A stretch of 64,000 nt of DNA from Bacteroidota bacterium (GCA_016718825.1 JADKCL010000014.1:124001-188000); one strand, 5' to 3'. Shown: positions 52,629 to 61,698, numbered from the stretch's first letter. Notes: generated from the letters alone by a model not told the origin. Made by a program: numbers and translations.

Positions 52629-54248
52629 ATGCCTACACTTCACTGGATCGGAAAAGAAAAGGTCATCAACCACCACCTCGACGTGCCTTATCGCGTCTTG
52701 GAACATCAGTATGGCTTTGAGGCGGCGAATGGGAAGACGGATCAGCCGACCGAATCAGGCAACAAGATCATCCACGGTGACAACTTGGAAGCCCTCAAGT
52801 CGCTGCTTCCCGAGTACGAAGGCAAGGTCAAGTGCATCTACATCGACCCGCCCTACAACACGGGCAACGAAGGCTGGGTGTACAATGACAATGTCAACGA
52901 TCCCAAGATTAAGAAGTGGCTCGCACAGGTCGTCGGCAAGGAGGGTGAAGACCTTTCAAGGCATGACAAGTGGTTGTGCATGATGTATCCGAGGTTGGTG
53001 TTGTTGCATCGACTATTGGCGGAAGATGGGGCGATTTTCATTTCGATTGATGATACTGAAGAAGCAAACCTTAGGTTAATTCTAAATGAGATTTTTGGCG
53101 TGCGCAATTTCGTCGTTGATCTCATTTGGCAGAAGATGGACAGTCCAAGTTCTAATTTCGGTTTCAGAGCATTTTCGACATATCACGATCATACCTTAGT
53201 TTTTGCAAAGGATCTAGCCGTTTGTAAACTCAACCAGCTTGAAAAGCCCGAAATTCTTAACGCATATCCTGATGTAACAGCGGAAGGGCGACGTTGCAGG
53301 CTACGGCAACTCAGAAAAAATGGAAAGTCAGCAAAACGACAGGATCGACCTACGATGTGGTTCCCAATTATAGCACCTGATGGTAGCGAGGTTTTCCCCG
53401 TTCATCCGAGCGAAAGTTGGGAAGGTAGATGGGCTATTTCAAAGCCGACGTATGACGAACTGCTAAATGCGGGACTAATCGAATGGAAAATGCGTGAACA
53501 TGGTTGGGTCGTTTATCAAGTTGAGCTTGCTCCATTGTCTCCGTCTATTCCAAATCCATCAATTCTTTCGGATGTTGGGCAAAATAGGCAAGCCAAGGCC
53601 CAATTGAATGAAATTTTGGGAACAGATCACAATTTCGATACACCTAAGCCTTTTGGGTTTATTCAGCGCATTTTACAAATTGCCAGCGCGTCGGATTCAA
53701 TTGTTCTCGACTCCTTCGCAGGTTCAGGCACAACTGCCCACGCCGTCTTTAACCAGAACAAACAAGACAACGGCAACCGCAAATTCATCCTGATCGAGAT
53801 GGAAGACTACGCCGAAACCATCACCGCAGAACGTGTCAAGCGCGTCATGCAAGGCTATGGCGAAGGCAAAAATGCCGTTGAAGGCACAGGTGGGGCATTC
53901 GACTACTACACCCTTGGCCCGGCACTCTTTGACGAAGAAGGCAATCTGAACGAAGCCGTAGGCACGGACGAAATCCGCGCCTACGTTTGGTACACGGAGA
54001 CACGCAGCGCATATCAACCAACCGACGGTGCAGAGCCCTATTTGCTGGGAAAAGCCGACGAAACGGCCTATTATTTCATCTACGAGCCTGCTCGGCGCAC
54101 CACTTTGGACTATGAAAGTCTAAGTCAAATCAAAACCAAGGCTGGGCACTACGTTATCTATGCCGACAACTGCTTGCTTACAAAGGACTACCTGATCCAG
54201 CACAACATCGTCTTCAAAAAAATACCTCGCGACATCAGCCGCTTCTAA
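52629..54248 (+). CDS. mod: type III restriction-modification methyltransferase (Mod)
   Basis: 539 residues. Adenine-N6 methyltransferase of the beta class: motif IV D-P-P-Y-N-T-G (73-79) precedes motif I D-S-F-A-G-S-G-T-T (361-369). The target-recognition domain between them (about 170-345) is encoded by visibly more A/T-rich DNA than either side, suggesting domain exchange. The C terminus (Y-Y-F-I-Y-E-P) is typical of Mod. It begins 200 bases after the start of the divergent peptidase gene and is 3 bases upstream of res, with which it forms the enzyme complex. Confidence 0.93.
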   Translation: MPTLHWIGKEKVINHHLDVPYRVLEHQYGFEAANGKTDQPTESGNKIIHGDNLEALKSLLPEYEGKVKCIYIDPPYNTGNEGWVYNDNVNDPKIKKWLAQVVGKEGEDLSRHDKWLCMMYPRLVLLHRLLAEDGAIFISIDDTEEANLRLILNEIFGVRNFVVDLIWQKMDSPSSNFGFRAFSTYHDHTLVFAKDLAVCKLNQLEKPEILNAYPDVTAEGRRCRLRQLRKNGKSAKRQDRPTMWFPIIAPDGSEVFPVHPSESWEGRWAISKPTYDELLNAGLIEWKMREHGWVVYQVELAPLSPSIPNPSILSDVGQNRQAKAQLNEILGTDHNFDTPKPFGFIQRILQIASASDSIVLDSFAGSGTTAHAVFNQNKQDNGNRKFILIEMEDYAETITAERVKRVMQGYGEGKNAVEGTGGAFDYYTLGPALFDEEGNLNEAVGTDEIRAYVWYTETRSAYQPTDGAEPYLLGKADETAYYFIYEPARRTTLDYESLSQIKTKAGHYVIYADNCLLTKDYLIQHNIVFKKIPRDISRF

Positions 54249-54251
54249 GCC

Positions 54252-56969
54252 ATGGAACTGAAAGGATACCAACAAAAAGTGATCGCCGACCTCGACGGTT
54301 ATCTAGAGCGCGTCCGCACCCTGCAACATACGGGCAAGGCGTTTGAACAGCATTGGGAGGAGAAAATCGGTCCCTACAATCCGCTCGACGGAAAGGGAAT
54401 GCGGCCCTACCAAAACAACATCCAGGGTGTGCCCCACATCTGTCTCAAGGTGCCCACGGCAGGCGGCAAGACTTTCATCGCAGTGAATGCATTAAGGACG
54501 ATTTTCGCACAGTACGAACCTGGATTGCCCAAGGTCGTGGTTTGGCTTGTACCATGGAGCAACCTGCTCGACCAGACCGTCAATGCCCTTCGCAATCCAG
54601 ATCATCCCTACCGCCGAAAACTGAATGAGCTTTTCCAACACAGGGTGCAAGTATTCCAGAAGGAAGACTTGCTGCAAGGCGCTAGTTTCAGCCCCACGGT
54701 CGTGCGTGAAGAGCTGTGCATATTTGTGATGAGCTTCGCAAGCCTGCGGGCAAAGGACAAGAACAAGGAAGGCCGCAAGGTCTATCAGGAAAACGGGCAG
54801 TTGGCTGCATTTCCATCCACCTATACCAGCGCCACCCCGCTTCTCGAAGACCGTGACGAGACCTCGTTGATCAATGTGATTCGGAGTCTGCACCCTGCTG
54901 TTGTCCTCGATGAAAGCCACAACGCCGAGAGCGACCTGAGCGTGGACATGCTGCAAATCCTCAACCCATCCATCGTCCTCGACCTCACAGCGACACCGCG
55001 CGGCAATAGCAATATCGTGAGCATGGTGCCCGCCATCGAGCTGAAAAAGGAGCACATGGTCAAGTTGCCTGTGATCGTGTACAACCACCAAGACAAGACC
55101 GAGGTCATCGATAGTGCGTTACACCTTCAACGCAAGCTCGAGGAGTTGGCAATTGCTCAGGAGAAGGCAGGTGGCAAGTACATTCGCCCGATAGTGCTCT
55201 TCCAAGCCCAGCCCCGCACGGGTGAGGAAAAAATCACATATGAAAAGCTCAAGGCTACACTGATCAAACTCAATATTCCCGAGGCACAGATCAAGATCAA
55301 GACCGCTGAAATCGATGAACTGAAGGGGATCGACCTGCTCGACCGCAACTGCCCGGTGCGGTTCATCATTACCATCAACGCGCTCAAAGAAGGCTGGGAC
55401 TGCCCCTTTGCCTACGTGCTCGCTTCGCTTGCCGACAAATCATCCGCCGTGGATGTAGAGCAAATTCTAGGGCGAGTTTTGAGACAGCCCTACGTCATGA
55501 AACATGCCAAGCCCCTGCTGAACGTGTCCTACGTCCTCACGGCATCGGCCAAGTTTACCGAGACATTGGGTAGCATCGTAAAGGGCTTGCAATCCTCAGG
55601 GTTCAGTGAACGCGACTACCGCAACCACGACACCATGACGGAAGAGGCCAAGGAAAAAGCAGCCGACCAGCAGTTGGATATGCTCCTCAACCCGAATTCG
55701 CAACCGGCAACGACGGCGACAACGGATGAAATCGATACGGAACGGATCACGTATGACCCAACGGCTCCAATAACGACGGCGCAGGCGACCGACGTGACGA
55801 CTACCAACGGACAAGACGCGACCACCGAGGCTTCCGCGCCAGCGGCACCGAGCATCGTGACGGAAATCGAGAAGATGGCCGAACAGGAAAATGCGCAGAT
55901 GGAGGAACAAGTGCGGCGGCAAGCCGAAAATCCTTACAACGATACATTGTTTACCGAGATGCCCGAAAAAGTCACAAAATACCAGATGGTGCCTGCGGCA
56001 AGATCCGTTGCAGAGGCCCTTCGATTGCCACAGTTCATGCATGAGATTCCAGGCTCGCTGTTTACTGACAACGATGCTGTCAAGGCTGCGCTCAATCCTG
56101 AATACCTCTTGCAAGATTTTCGATTGAGTGACGAGGACACAAGGATCGATTTTGACCAAATCGTCGGGGAAATGTTCAAAGTCGATTTGGAATTACGTGA
56201 TGCTGCCACGGACGATTATACGCCAAGACAGACCCTGTTGACCAAGGAAGCCCAAGGATCGATAGCGGAGTACATTTTGAGCAAACCGCATGATGCACAA
56301 ATCAAGGACCTCAGCGGCCAAATTTGCGCGCTCATGGGAAGCATGTTCCCCATTGCCGACCAAGAGATCAAGGAGTTTGTCGGGCGCATCCTGAAGAAAT
56401 TGGATGCCAACCAGATTCGGGACATGATTGTACACAGGTCGAGCTATACGGCCCGCATTAAGGCCAAGATCAAGGAGCATTCCGACCGATATGCGGAGAA
56501 ACGGTTTTACGATTGGCTCGGTGTGGATAGGATCACCACTCAACCCAACTGGAAATTTCAGCCATTCATTGTGCCAGCCAAGCTGGGCCCAGCCTTGAGC
56601 AAGAGCCTTTATGACCGCGAAGCGGAAATGAGTGAATTTGAACACCGACTCATCTCCCAGATCGTTTCCCTAGACAACATCGCCTATTGGCACCGCAACT
56701 TTGTGAAAGGAAACGGCTTTGCCATCAACGGCTTCAAGAGCAACCATTATCCCGATTTCATACTCATTACCAAGACGGGCAAGGTGATCTTGGTGGAAAC
56801 GAAGGGTGCCGACCGAGACAACAGCGATAGCAAAGCCAAGTGCAAGCTCGGTAAGACTTGGGCTGCCAAGGCTGGACCTGGATTCTACTATTTCATGGTC
56901 TTCGAGAAGAATCCAATCGAGGATGCTTATAGCTTGGAGCAGGCGAAAGCGTTGATTGCTGGGTTGTAG
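54252..56969 (+). CDS. res: type III restriction endonuclease subunit (Res)
   Basis: 905 residues. SF2 helicase core: V-P-T-A-G-G-K-T (67-74), D-E-S-H-N (220-224) and Q-I-L-G-R-V-L-R-Q (about 404-412). A Thr/Ala-rich linker (about 490-545, P-A-T-T-A-T-T-D) separates helicase and C-terminal parts. The nuclease domain carries Y-P-D-F-I-L-I-T (about 833) and V-I-L-V-E-T-K-G (about 846), the PD-(D/E)xK site. It cuts DNA away from head-to-head unmethylated sites when complexed with Mod. Intact and of usual length. Confidence 0.93.
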   Translation: MELKGYQQKVIADLDGYLERVRTLQHTGKAFEQHWEEKIGPYNPLDGKGMRPYQNNIQGVPHICLKVPTAGGKTFIAVNALRTIFAQYEPGLPKVVVWLVPWSNLLDQTVNALRNPDHPYRRKLNELFQHRVQVFQKEDLLQGASFSPTVVREELCIFVMSFASLRAKDKNKEGRKVYQENGQLAAFPSTYTSATPLLEDRDETSLINVIRSLHPAVVLDESHNAESDLSVDMLQILNPSIVLDLTATPRGNSNIVSMVPAIELKKEHMVKLPVIVYNHQDKTEVIDSALHLQRKLEELAIAQEKAGGKYIRPIVLFQAQPRTGEEKITYEKLKATLIKLNIPEAQIKIKTAEIDELKGIDLLDRNCPVRFIITINALKEGWDCPFAYVLASLADKSSAVDVEQILGRVLRQPYVMKHAKPLLNVSYVLTASAKFTETLGSIVKGLQSSGFSERDYRNHDTMTEEAKEKAADQQLDMLLNPNSQPATTATTDEIDTERITYDPTAPITTAQATDVTTTNGQDATTEASAPAAPSIVTEIEKMAEQENAQMEEQVRRQAENPYNDTLFTEMPEKVTKYQMVPAARSVAEALRLPQFMHEIPGSLFTDNDAVKAALNPEYLLQDFRLSDEDTRIDFDQIVGEMFKVDLELRDAATDDYTPRQTLLTKEAQGSIAEYILSKPHDAQIKDLSGQICALMGSMFPIADQEIKEFVGRILKKLDANQIRDMIVHRSSYTARIKAKIKEHSDRYAEKRFYDWLGVDRITTQPNWKFQPFIVPAKLGPALSKSLYDREAEMSEFEHRLISQIVSLDNIAYWHRNFVKGNGFAINGFKSNHYPDFILITKTGKVILVETKGADRDNSDSKAKCKLGKTWAAKAGPGFYYFMVFEKNPIEDAYSLEQAKALIAGL

Positions 56970-57051
56970 AACTCAAAAGCTGTCCAAAGGCGTTTGAGGG
57001 GTCAAGGTGTATCTCGGCAAAATCTTGAGGCAGATCGACGAGTTGCAGGGC

Positions 57052-57123
57052 TTTCACTTCATGAGCAGCCCTGCCTATCGGGTGTTTGAAGGGGAATATG
57101 ATAGTGGGAAGCATCGGGAGTGA
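57052..57123 (+). pseudogene. 3' remnant of a homologue of the 32265-32846 gene
   Basis: 24 codons ending at the TGA at 57121-57123 encode F-H-F-M-S-S-P-A-Y-R-V-F-E-G-E-Y-D-S-G-K then H-R-E, identical to the end of the 193-residue protein at 32265-32846 except for the last residue. Twelve codons differ, all synonymously. Frame-consistent sequence continues upstream only to about 57003 without similarity. A lone tail right behind res. Confidence 0.7.
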
Positions 57124-57267
57124 GGAAGGCCGGCGGTAGCGCGAATTTGTTTTTCTTGGCGATTTTTGGGGCATGCTGAAAAGGCATCTCCAAAGACAAC
57201 CTGATATTGCATGACGAAGGGGGAAAACGTAATTTCTCAACTTAGAATTAAGAAATATAAAATATCC

Positions 57268-57724
57268 ATGCCCACTCCCACCACTCTCCAAGGCCGCATC
57301 TACGATGCCCAAGAAAATCCCTTGCCAATGTCATCGTCCATGCCATGGACCAAGACTTGCGCACTGCCAAATTGCTTGGCAATTCGGAACCGACCGATTC
57401 CAAGGGCTTTTACAAAATAACCTTCCCGCAAGAGCGGGCTGCGCTTGCCGAGCTGAAGACGGCAGATATTTCGACCGTGCATGTCGTTTGCTGGGGCAGT
57501 CGGAGCCTGTCTTCAATCCGCCAGCAGAACTTACGATCGACTTCAAAATCGGCGGCGGCGCGACCAAGGGCATCGCTGAGTTTGATGCGATGGTGGCGCA
57601 AATCAATCCCCTGATCTTGCCGCAATTGGTGCCTTTGGTTGAACTCAAAGAAGATGCGGAAAACATTTTCAACAATGCCATCTTTGTCCACAATCAGACC
57701 ATAGGCGGCATTGATGAGCTATAG
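57268..57724 (+). pseudogene. N-terminal remnant of a Tc-toxin/neuraminidase-like large protein, frame-broken
   Basis: From the ATG at 57268 the text reads L-Q-G-R-I-Y-D-A-Q-E-N-P-L, next in a second frame D-Q-D-L-R-T-A-K-L-L-G-N-S-E-P-T-D-S-K-G and F-Y-K-I-T-F-P-Q-E-R-A, then in a third frame E-P-V-F-N-P-P-A-E-L-T-I-D-F-K-I-G-G, P-L-V-E-L-K-E-D-A-E-N and I-G-G-I-D-E-L to the stop at 57724. This is the small beta domain and following helical start that open many large Tc-toxin-like or neuraminidase-like proteins, where D-x-D-L-R-x-x-x-L-L-G and P-L-x-x-L are typical. The more than 1000 residues that normally follow are absent. Confidence 0.55.
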
Positions 57725-57844
57725 GATGAACCACGAAATTCCACCCTTTGTGATGCAAGCCGCTTCGCCCACGACAGACACCGGGGCCGAACTCAAATCG
57801 ATATAGCGAAAAAATACTACCTTACTTCTCCCAATTCCCCAAAA

Positions 57845-58126
57845 ATGCAAGAAACACCAAACTCAACCGACAATACCACCCAACTCATCCATCTTGGGCT
57901 GCTAGGTATTGCTTTGTTGATGCTCATCATTGGCGCTATCTTTCTCGCGGAAGGTCTCACAAATGGCGCCATCAGCGGATTGCAATTGGATGCTTTTGAC
58001 CGTGGACAAAAAGTTGGTCAAGGGCTCGTTCCGTTTTTAATTGGCATCATCGCAGGATTTTTCGCGATCAGGGGCTTGAGGAAGAAGAAAGCCGAAAAAC
58101 ACTCCGAGAATGAACTAAACGGATGA
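57845..58126 (+). CDS. small two-helix membrane protein
   Basis: 93 residues: a polar N terminus, a membrane helix at about 15-37 (I-H-L-G-L-L-G-I-A-L-L-M-L-I-I-G-A-I-F-L), a polar loop with N-G-A-I-S-G, a second helix at about 62-76 (V-P-F-L-I-G-I-I-A-G-F-F-A-I-R), and a Lys/Glu-rich C terminus. No family recognised. It converges with the processing protease, separated by the 65-bp repeat block and a terminator. Confidence 0.6.
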   Translation: MQETPNSTDNTTQLIHLGLLGIALLMLIIGAIFLAEGLTNGAISGLQLDAFDRGQKVGQGLVPFLIGIIAGFFAIRGLRKKKAEKHSENELNG

Positions 58127-58170
58127 AGGAACGCAAGAGCTACTTGTTTCTGGCATTTAGGTTCGCGACA

Positions 58171-58419
58171 TGACAGCTTTGCCAACTCAACACACCGCAA
58201 TCTGGGGAGTTGGCAAAACCTCGATGTATGTTCCGTGACGGCTTTGCCAACTCAACACACCGCATTCCTGGGAGTTGAAAAAACCTCGTCTTAGGGTCAG
58301 TGACGGCTTTGCCAACTCAACACACCGCATTCTGGGGAGTTGAAAAAACCTCGTCTTAGGGTCAGTGACGGCTTTGCCAACTCAACACACCGCATTCTGG
58401 GGAGTTGGCAAAACCTCAT
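58171..58419. repeat. 65-bp tandem repeat, four copies (last one shortened)
   Basis: Copies begin at 58171, 58236, 58301 and 58366: exactly 65 bases apart. Each contains TTTGCCAACTC and then, 18 bases later, GAGTTGGCAAA (copies 1 and 4; perfect 11-bp stem) or GAGTTGAAAAA (copies 2 and 3; stem broken). Copies 2 and 3 are almost identical. 65 is not a multiple of three, so the block is not protein-coding. Confidence 0.9.
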
Positions 58420-58431
58420 ACAATCGCACAA

Positions 58432-58459
58432 AAAAGGCGCCATAAGGCGCCTTTTCTGT
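58432..58459. terminator. bidirectional terminator
   Basis: AAAAGGCGCC (58432-58441) and GGCGCCTTTT (58446-58455) form a perfect 10-bp stem with a 4-base loop. A and T runs at both sides allow function for the minus-strand protease gene (stop 58481) and any transcript from the left. Confidence 0.85.
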
Positions 58460-58480
58460 TGATGACTTTCCTTTGAATCC

Positions 58481-60574
58481 TCAGCGCAAATCTTTGATGA
58501 TCGCGCAGGCTTCATTGATGTAGATGTCTTTTTGCAGGCCTTCGATCCATTCCTTGTTCATTTTGACACGAACGGTATCAGAATTGATCGTGGTAAGATC
58601 GGCAGGGAGATTGACCACCGAGACCCCTTTGATCGGCTTGAATGCGTTTTTGTAGGCATCCGATTCTTCTTTCAACTTCTTTTCCTCGGCGCGGTAGGCA
58701 TCCAACTTCAAGGTCTGGAGTTGCTCGTCACGCTGGGTTTTGAGACGCTGCGCATTGTCTTCGGCAATTTGAAACAACGGATCCTTGGTGATACGCTCAC
58801 GCGATTCCTTGCGAATTTTGGCATAATCAGAGGCCGTCAACTTCCAAGGGTTGTATAGCGCGGGTTCGATTTCATCCCAAGGCATGACATGCTCCTGCTC
58901 CTTTTCGCCGCGATCGACATAGGTGTAGGCATCTGGAAGAATGACATCCGGGGTCACGCCTTTGAGTTGGGTAGCGCCGCCATTGATGCGGTAAAACTTC
59001 TGGGTGGTGAGCTTGATTGAACCCAATGGCTTCAATTCATTTTCGCCACGCAGCAGGTTGTCAAGGTCAAAGAAACGCTGCACGGTGCCTTTGCCAAAGG
59101 TCGGCGTGCCCACGATGATACCACGCTTGTAGTCTTGAATCGCCGCTGCCATGATTTCGGAGGCGGAGGCGGAACTGCTGTTGACGAGGATCACGAGTGG
59201 ACCGTCGTACAGCGTTTTGGGGTCGCTGTCTTCCAAGACCTGCGGCGCGCCGTAACGGTTGCGCACTTGCACCATCGGACCTTGGTCCACAAATAGCCCT
59301 GCCATTTCGACGACATCCATCAAGGAGCCACCGCCGTTGTTGCGGAGGTCGATCACAAGACCGTCCATTCCCTGCGCTTTGAGCTTTTCGACTTCAATGC
59401 GGACGTCCTTGGCACAGGTACGGCCATTTTTGTTGGAGAAGTCGGCATAAAACTTGGGCAACTTGATATAGCCGACACCTTTGTTGGTATAGCTGTTTTT
59501 GATGATCGCAGAGCGGGCATAGGTTTCCTCGAGCACCACGATGTCGCGAATGATCGAGATGATTTTCGTGCTGCCATCGGTTTTCTTGACCGTCAGGCGC
59601 ACTTCCGTTCCTTTTGGACCGCGGATGTACTTCACCGCATCATCGACGCGCATGTCGACGATATCCACGGGCTCTTCCTTGCCTTGCGCCACTTTGAGGA
59701 TGATGTCATCCTCGGCCAATTCGCCTTGGCGGTAACAGGCACTGCCGGGCACGATGGCCGCTACTTGGATGTAACCGTCCTTTTCTTGCAAGGTGGCACC
59801 GATTCCTTCAAGCTGACCCGACATTTGAATGTCGAAGTTTTCCTTGTCAGCAGGTGGGAAGTAGCCGGTATGTGGATCGTAGATATTGGTGATCACGTTG
59901 AGGAACATGCTGCGACGGTCGTCCTGATCCATCTTGTCCATGCGCTTGGACCAGTCGTCATAAGTCTTCATGACCTTCACACGGGCATCCTGCTCCAATT
60001 CGGCCATGGTTTTGGTCGAAGCGCCCGCTGGATTGCTCTCAGTCTTTTCCTGAAGATCCAATTCGGTATAAAGGCGAGACAATACGTTGAATTTGAGAAG
60101 CTTCCTCCAGCGCTCTTTGAGTTCCTTCTCGTCTTTGGCCCACGGCATTTCGTCGGCTTTCAATTCGATGGATTCATCGACATTAAAATCGAATGGTTGC
60201 GTGAGGATTTCCTTGTAGAATCCCTTGACCATCGCCATGCGGTTGGCATACAATTCGTCGGCTTTGTCAAAGAAGGCATAGCTGCCATCCTTGATTTGGT
60301 CGTCGATTTTGGTCTCTTGCTCCCGCAGGTTCTCGATGTCGGAGACCGTAAAATACCGCTTGCTGTAGTCCAAGCGGTCAATGTAGAGTTTGAAGACATT
60401 CTTGGAGAATGTATCGTCAATCTCAAACGGGGCGTAGTGGCTCGAGTTAATGCCTTGAACGATCAACTTCATGATCACTTCGTCCTTGGCTTGCTCCTGA
60501 TTCACTGACCGGAAAGCAAACAAGCCCAAAACGCTTAAAAGGACGGCAAAAACGGTTATTTTAGTGTAACGCAT
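58481..60574 (-). CDS. prc: C-terminal processing peptidase (tail-specific protease Prc, S41)
   Basis: 697 residues. An N-terminal signal anchor (I-T-V-F-A-V-L-L-S-V-L-G-L-F-A-F), a long helical domain (about 30-225, Y-S-K-R-Y-F), a PDZ domain (about 235-325, I-Q-V-A-A-I-V-P-G-S-A-C-Y-R-Q-G), the S41 core with G-L-V-I-D-L-R-N-N-G-G-G-S, catalytic Ser in S-S-S-A-S-A-S-E-I and Lys in T-F-G-K-G-T-V-Q, and a Prc-type C-terminal domain (helical, Lys/Glu-rich). It acts in the periplasm on C termini of misfolded or precursor proteins. Intact. Confidence 0.93.
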   Translation of the reverse strand: MRYTKITVFAVLLSVLGLFAFRSVNQEQAKDEVIMKLIVQGINSSHYAPFEIDDTFSKNVFKLYIDRLDYSKRYFTVSDIENLREQETKIDDQIKDGSYAFFDKADELYANRMAMVKGFYKEILTQPFDFNVDESIELKADEMPWAKDEKELKERWRKLLKFNVLSRLYTELDLQEKTESNPAGASTKTMAELEQDARVKVMKTYDDWSKRMDKMDQDDRRSMFLNVITNIYDPHTGYFPPADKENFDIQMSGQLEGIGATLQEKDGYIQVAAIVPGSACYRQGELAEDDIILKVAQGKEEPVDIVDMRVDDAVKYIRGPKGTEVRLTVKKTDGSTKIISIIRDIVVLEETYARSAIIKNSYTNKGVGYIKLPKFYADFSNKNGRTCAKDVRIEVEKLKAQGMDGLVIDLRNNGGGSLMDVVEMAGLFVDQGPMVQVRNRYGAPQVLEDSDPKTLYDGPLVILVNSSSASASEIMAAAIQDYKRGIIVGTPTFGKGTVQRFFDLDNLLRGENELKPLGSIKLTTQKFYRINGGATQLKGVTPDVILPDAYTYVDRGEKEQEHVMPWDEIEPALYNPWKLTASDYAKIRKESRERITKDPLFQIAEDNAQRLKTQRDEQLQTLKLDAYRAEEKKLKEESDAYKNAFKPIKGVSVVNLPADLTTINSDTVRVKMNKEWIEGLQKDIYINEACAIIKDLR

Positions 60575-60660
60575 ACCTATATGTCTCCTCCTCTCATGAG
60601 GAATCCGCTAATTGAACGTAAAAGTTAAGCGATAGTTGCTGGTTTTGGAAATCTGTTTTC

Positions 60661-60813
60661 AGTTAGAAGTGAGAAATTAGCAGTTAGCAGTTGAAGGCAG
60701 GTTAGTTAGCAGTTAGAAATTAGCAGTTAGCAGTTGAGGGCAGGTTAGTTAGCAGTGAGAAATTAGCAGTTAGCAGTTCCGATCACTGCTAACTGCTAAC
60801 CGCTAATTGCTAA
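60661..60813. repeat. 43-bp tandem repeat (about 2.8 copies) ending in an inverted arm
   Basis: Units start at 60661, 60704 and 60747 with a 43-base period, built on TTAGCAGTTAGCAG. The third unit is followed by ACTGCTAACTGCTAACCGCT... (60784-60813), which pairs with ATTAGCAGTTAGCAGT of the repeat to form a stem of at least 16 bp. It lies between proC (stop 60814) and prc (start 60574), so the stem can end proC transcripts. Confidence 0.8.
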
Positions 60814-61629
60814 CTATTTCTCGATTTTCTGATACGACGCCACGATGCCTCTGATGAGCGCCGAACTGAAGCCTTGGTGTTCCATTTCGTTGAGGCCCAC
60901 GATGGTACAGCCTTTGGGGGTGGTCACTTTGTCGATTTCTTCCTCGGGATGGCGGCCACCTTGTAGCAGGAGATCGGCTGCGCCTTTCACCGTCTGATTG
61001 GCGATGAGGCTGGCAGTTTGGCTGTCGAATCCAATTTGAATGCCCCCTTGGACCATCGCACGGATGAAACGCATGACAAATGCAATCCCGCAAGCACCTA
61101 GCACGGTGGCAGCTTCCATCAGGCTTTCTTCGATGAGCGCCGTACGACCGAGTTGCTCAAAAAGCTCGGTTACCAAGGGCAAGCCTTGGCTCCGCCCCTT
61201 CGCATGGGCAAGACAGGTGATGCTTTGCTGAATGCTTGTGGCAGTATTGGGCATCGCGCGGAAGATTTGCACGTCGGATGCTGCCCATTCGGCCATTTGT
61301 TTGATCTCGATGGAGCTCATGACCGAAACAAGGACCTTGGAAGCGTCGAGTGCGGGGGCGATTTCGCTGAGAATTTCCTGTGCCTTGAAGGGCTTCAGCG
61401 CGAGGATGATGACATCAGCGTCCTTCACTGCAGCCAAATTGTCGTCGGTGACTTGGATGCCGGCATCGCGGAGTTCCGTGAGCAAGGCGGTTTGCCGGCG
61501 GGTGCAGGTGATGTGTGCAGCAGGAATTTGCCCGCTTTGGGCCCAGCCGAGGGCCATCGATTGCCCAAGGTTGCCGGCGCCGATCACGGCAATTTTGATT
61601 TCGGAGAGTGATTTCATGTATTTCATCAA
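60814..61629 (-). CDS. proC: pyrroline-5-carboxylate reductase
   Basis: 271 residues; the last step of proline synthesis (NAD(P)H-dependent). N-terminal Rossmann motif I-A-V-I-G-A-G-N-L-G (about 13-22), R-A-M-P-N-T-A, then E-A-A-T-V-L-G-A-C-G-I-A-F and the C-terminal T-T-P-K-G-C-T (about 237-243) typical of ProC. Start codons at 61629, 61626 and 61617 are possible; the middle of this cluster does not affect the fold. Normal length. Confidence 0.92.
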   Translation of the reverse strand: MMKYMKSLSEIKIAVIGAGNLGQSMALGWAQSGQIPAAHITCTRRQTALLTELRDAGIQVTDDNLAAVKDADVIILALKPFKAQEILSEIAPALDASKVLVSVMSSIEIKQMAEWAASDVQIFRAMPNTATSIQQSITCLAHAKGRSQGLPLVTELFEQLGRTALIEESLMEAATVLGACGIAFVMRFIRAMVQGGIQIGFDSQTASLIANQTVKGAADLLLQGGRHPEEEIDKVTTPKGCTIVGLNEMEHQGFSSALIRGIVASYQKIEK

Positions 61630-61698
61630 TAAGGCGGCAAAGATAGGATTCGGGTTGGGACATTGCCAGTTTCTTCCGGGGTGTGAATCTGAAATTTA

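Noticed and set aside
52629..56969. Larger defence island such as BREX or DISARM
   Set aside because: Only mod and res are present; no extra conserved component of those systems is adjacent.
58171..58419. CRISPR array or coding repeat
   Set aside because: The whole 65-bp unit is repeated without unique spacers, and 65 is not divisible by three.
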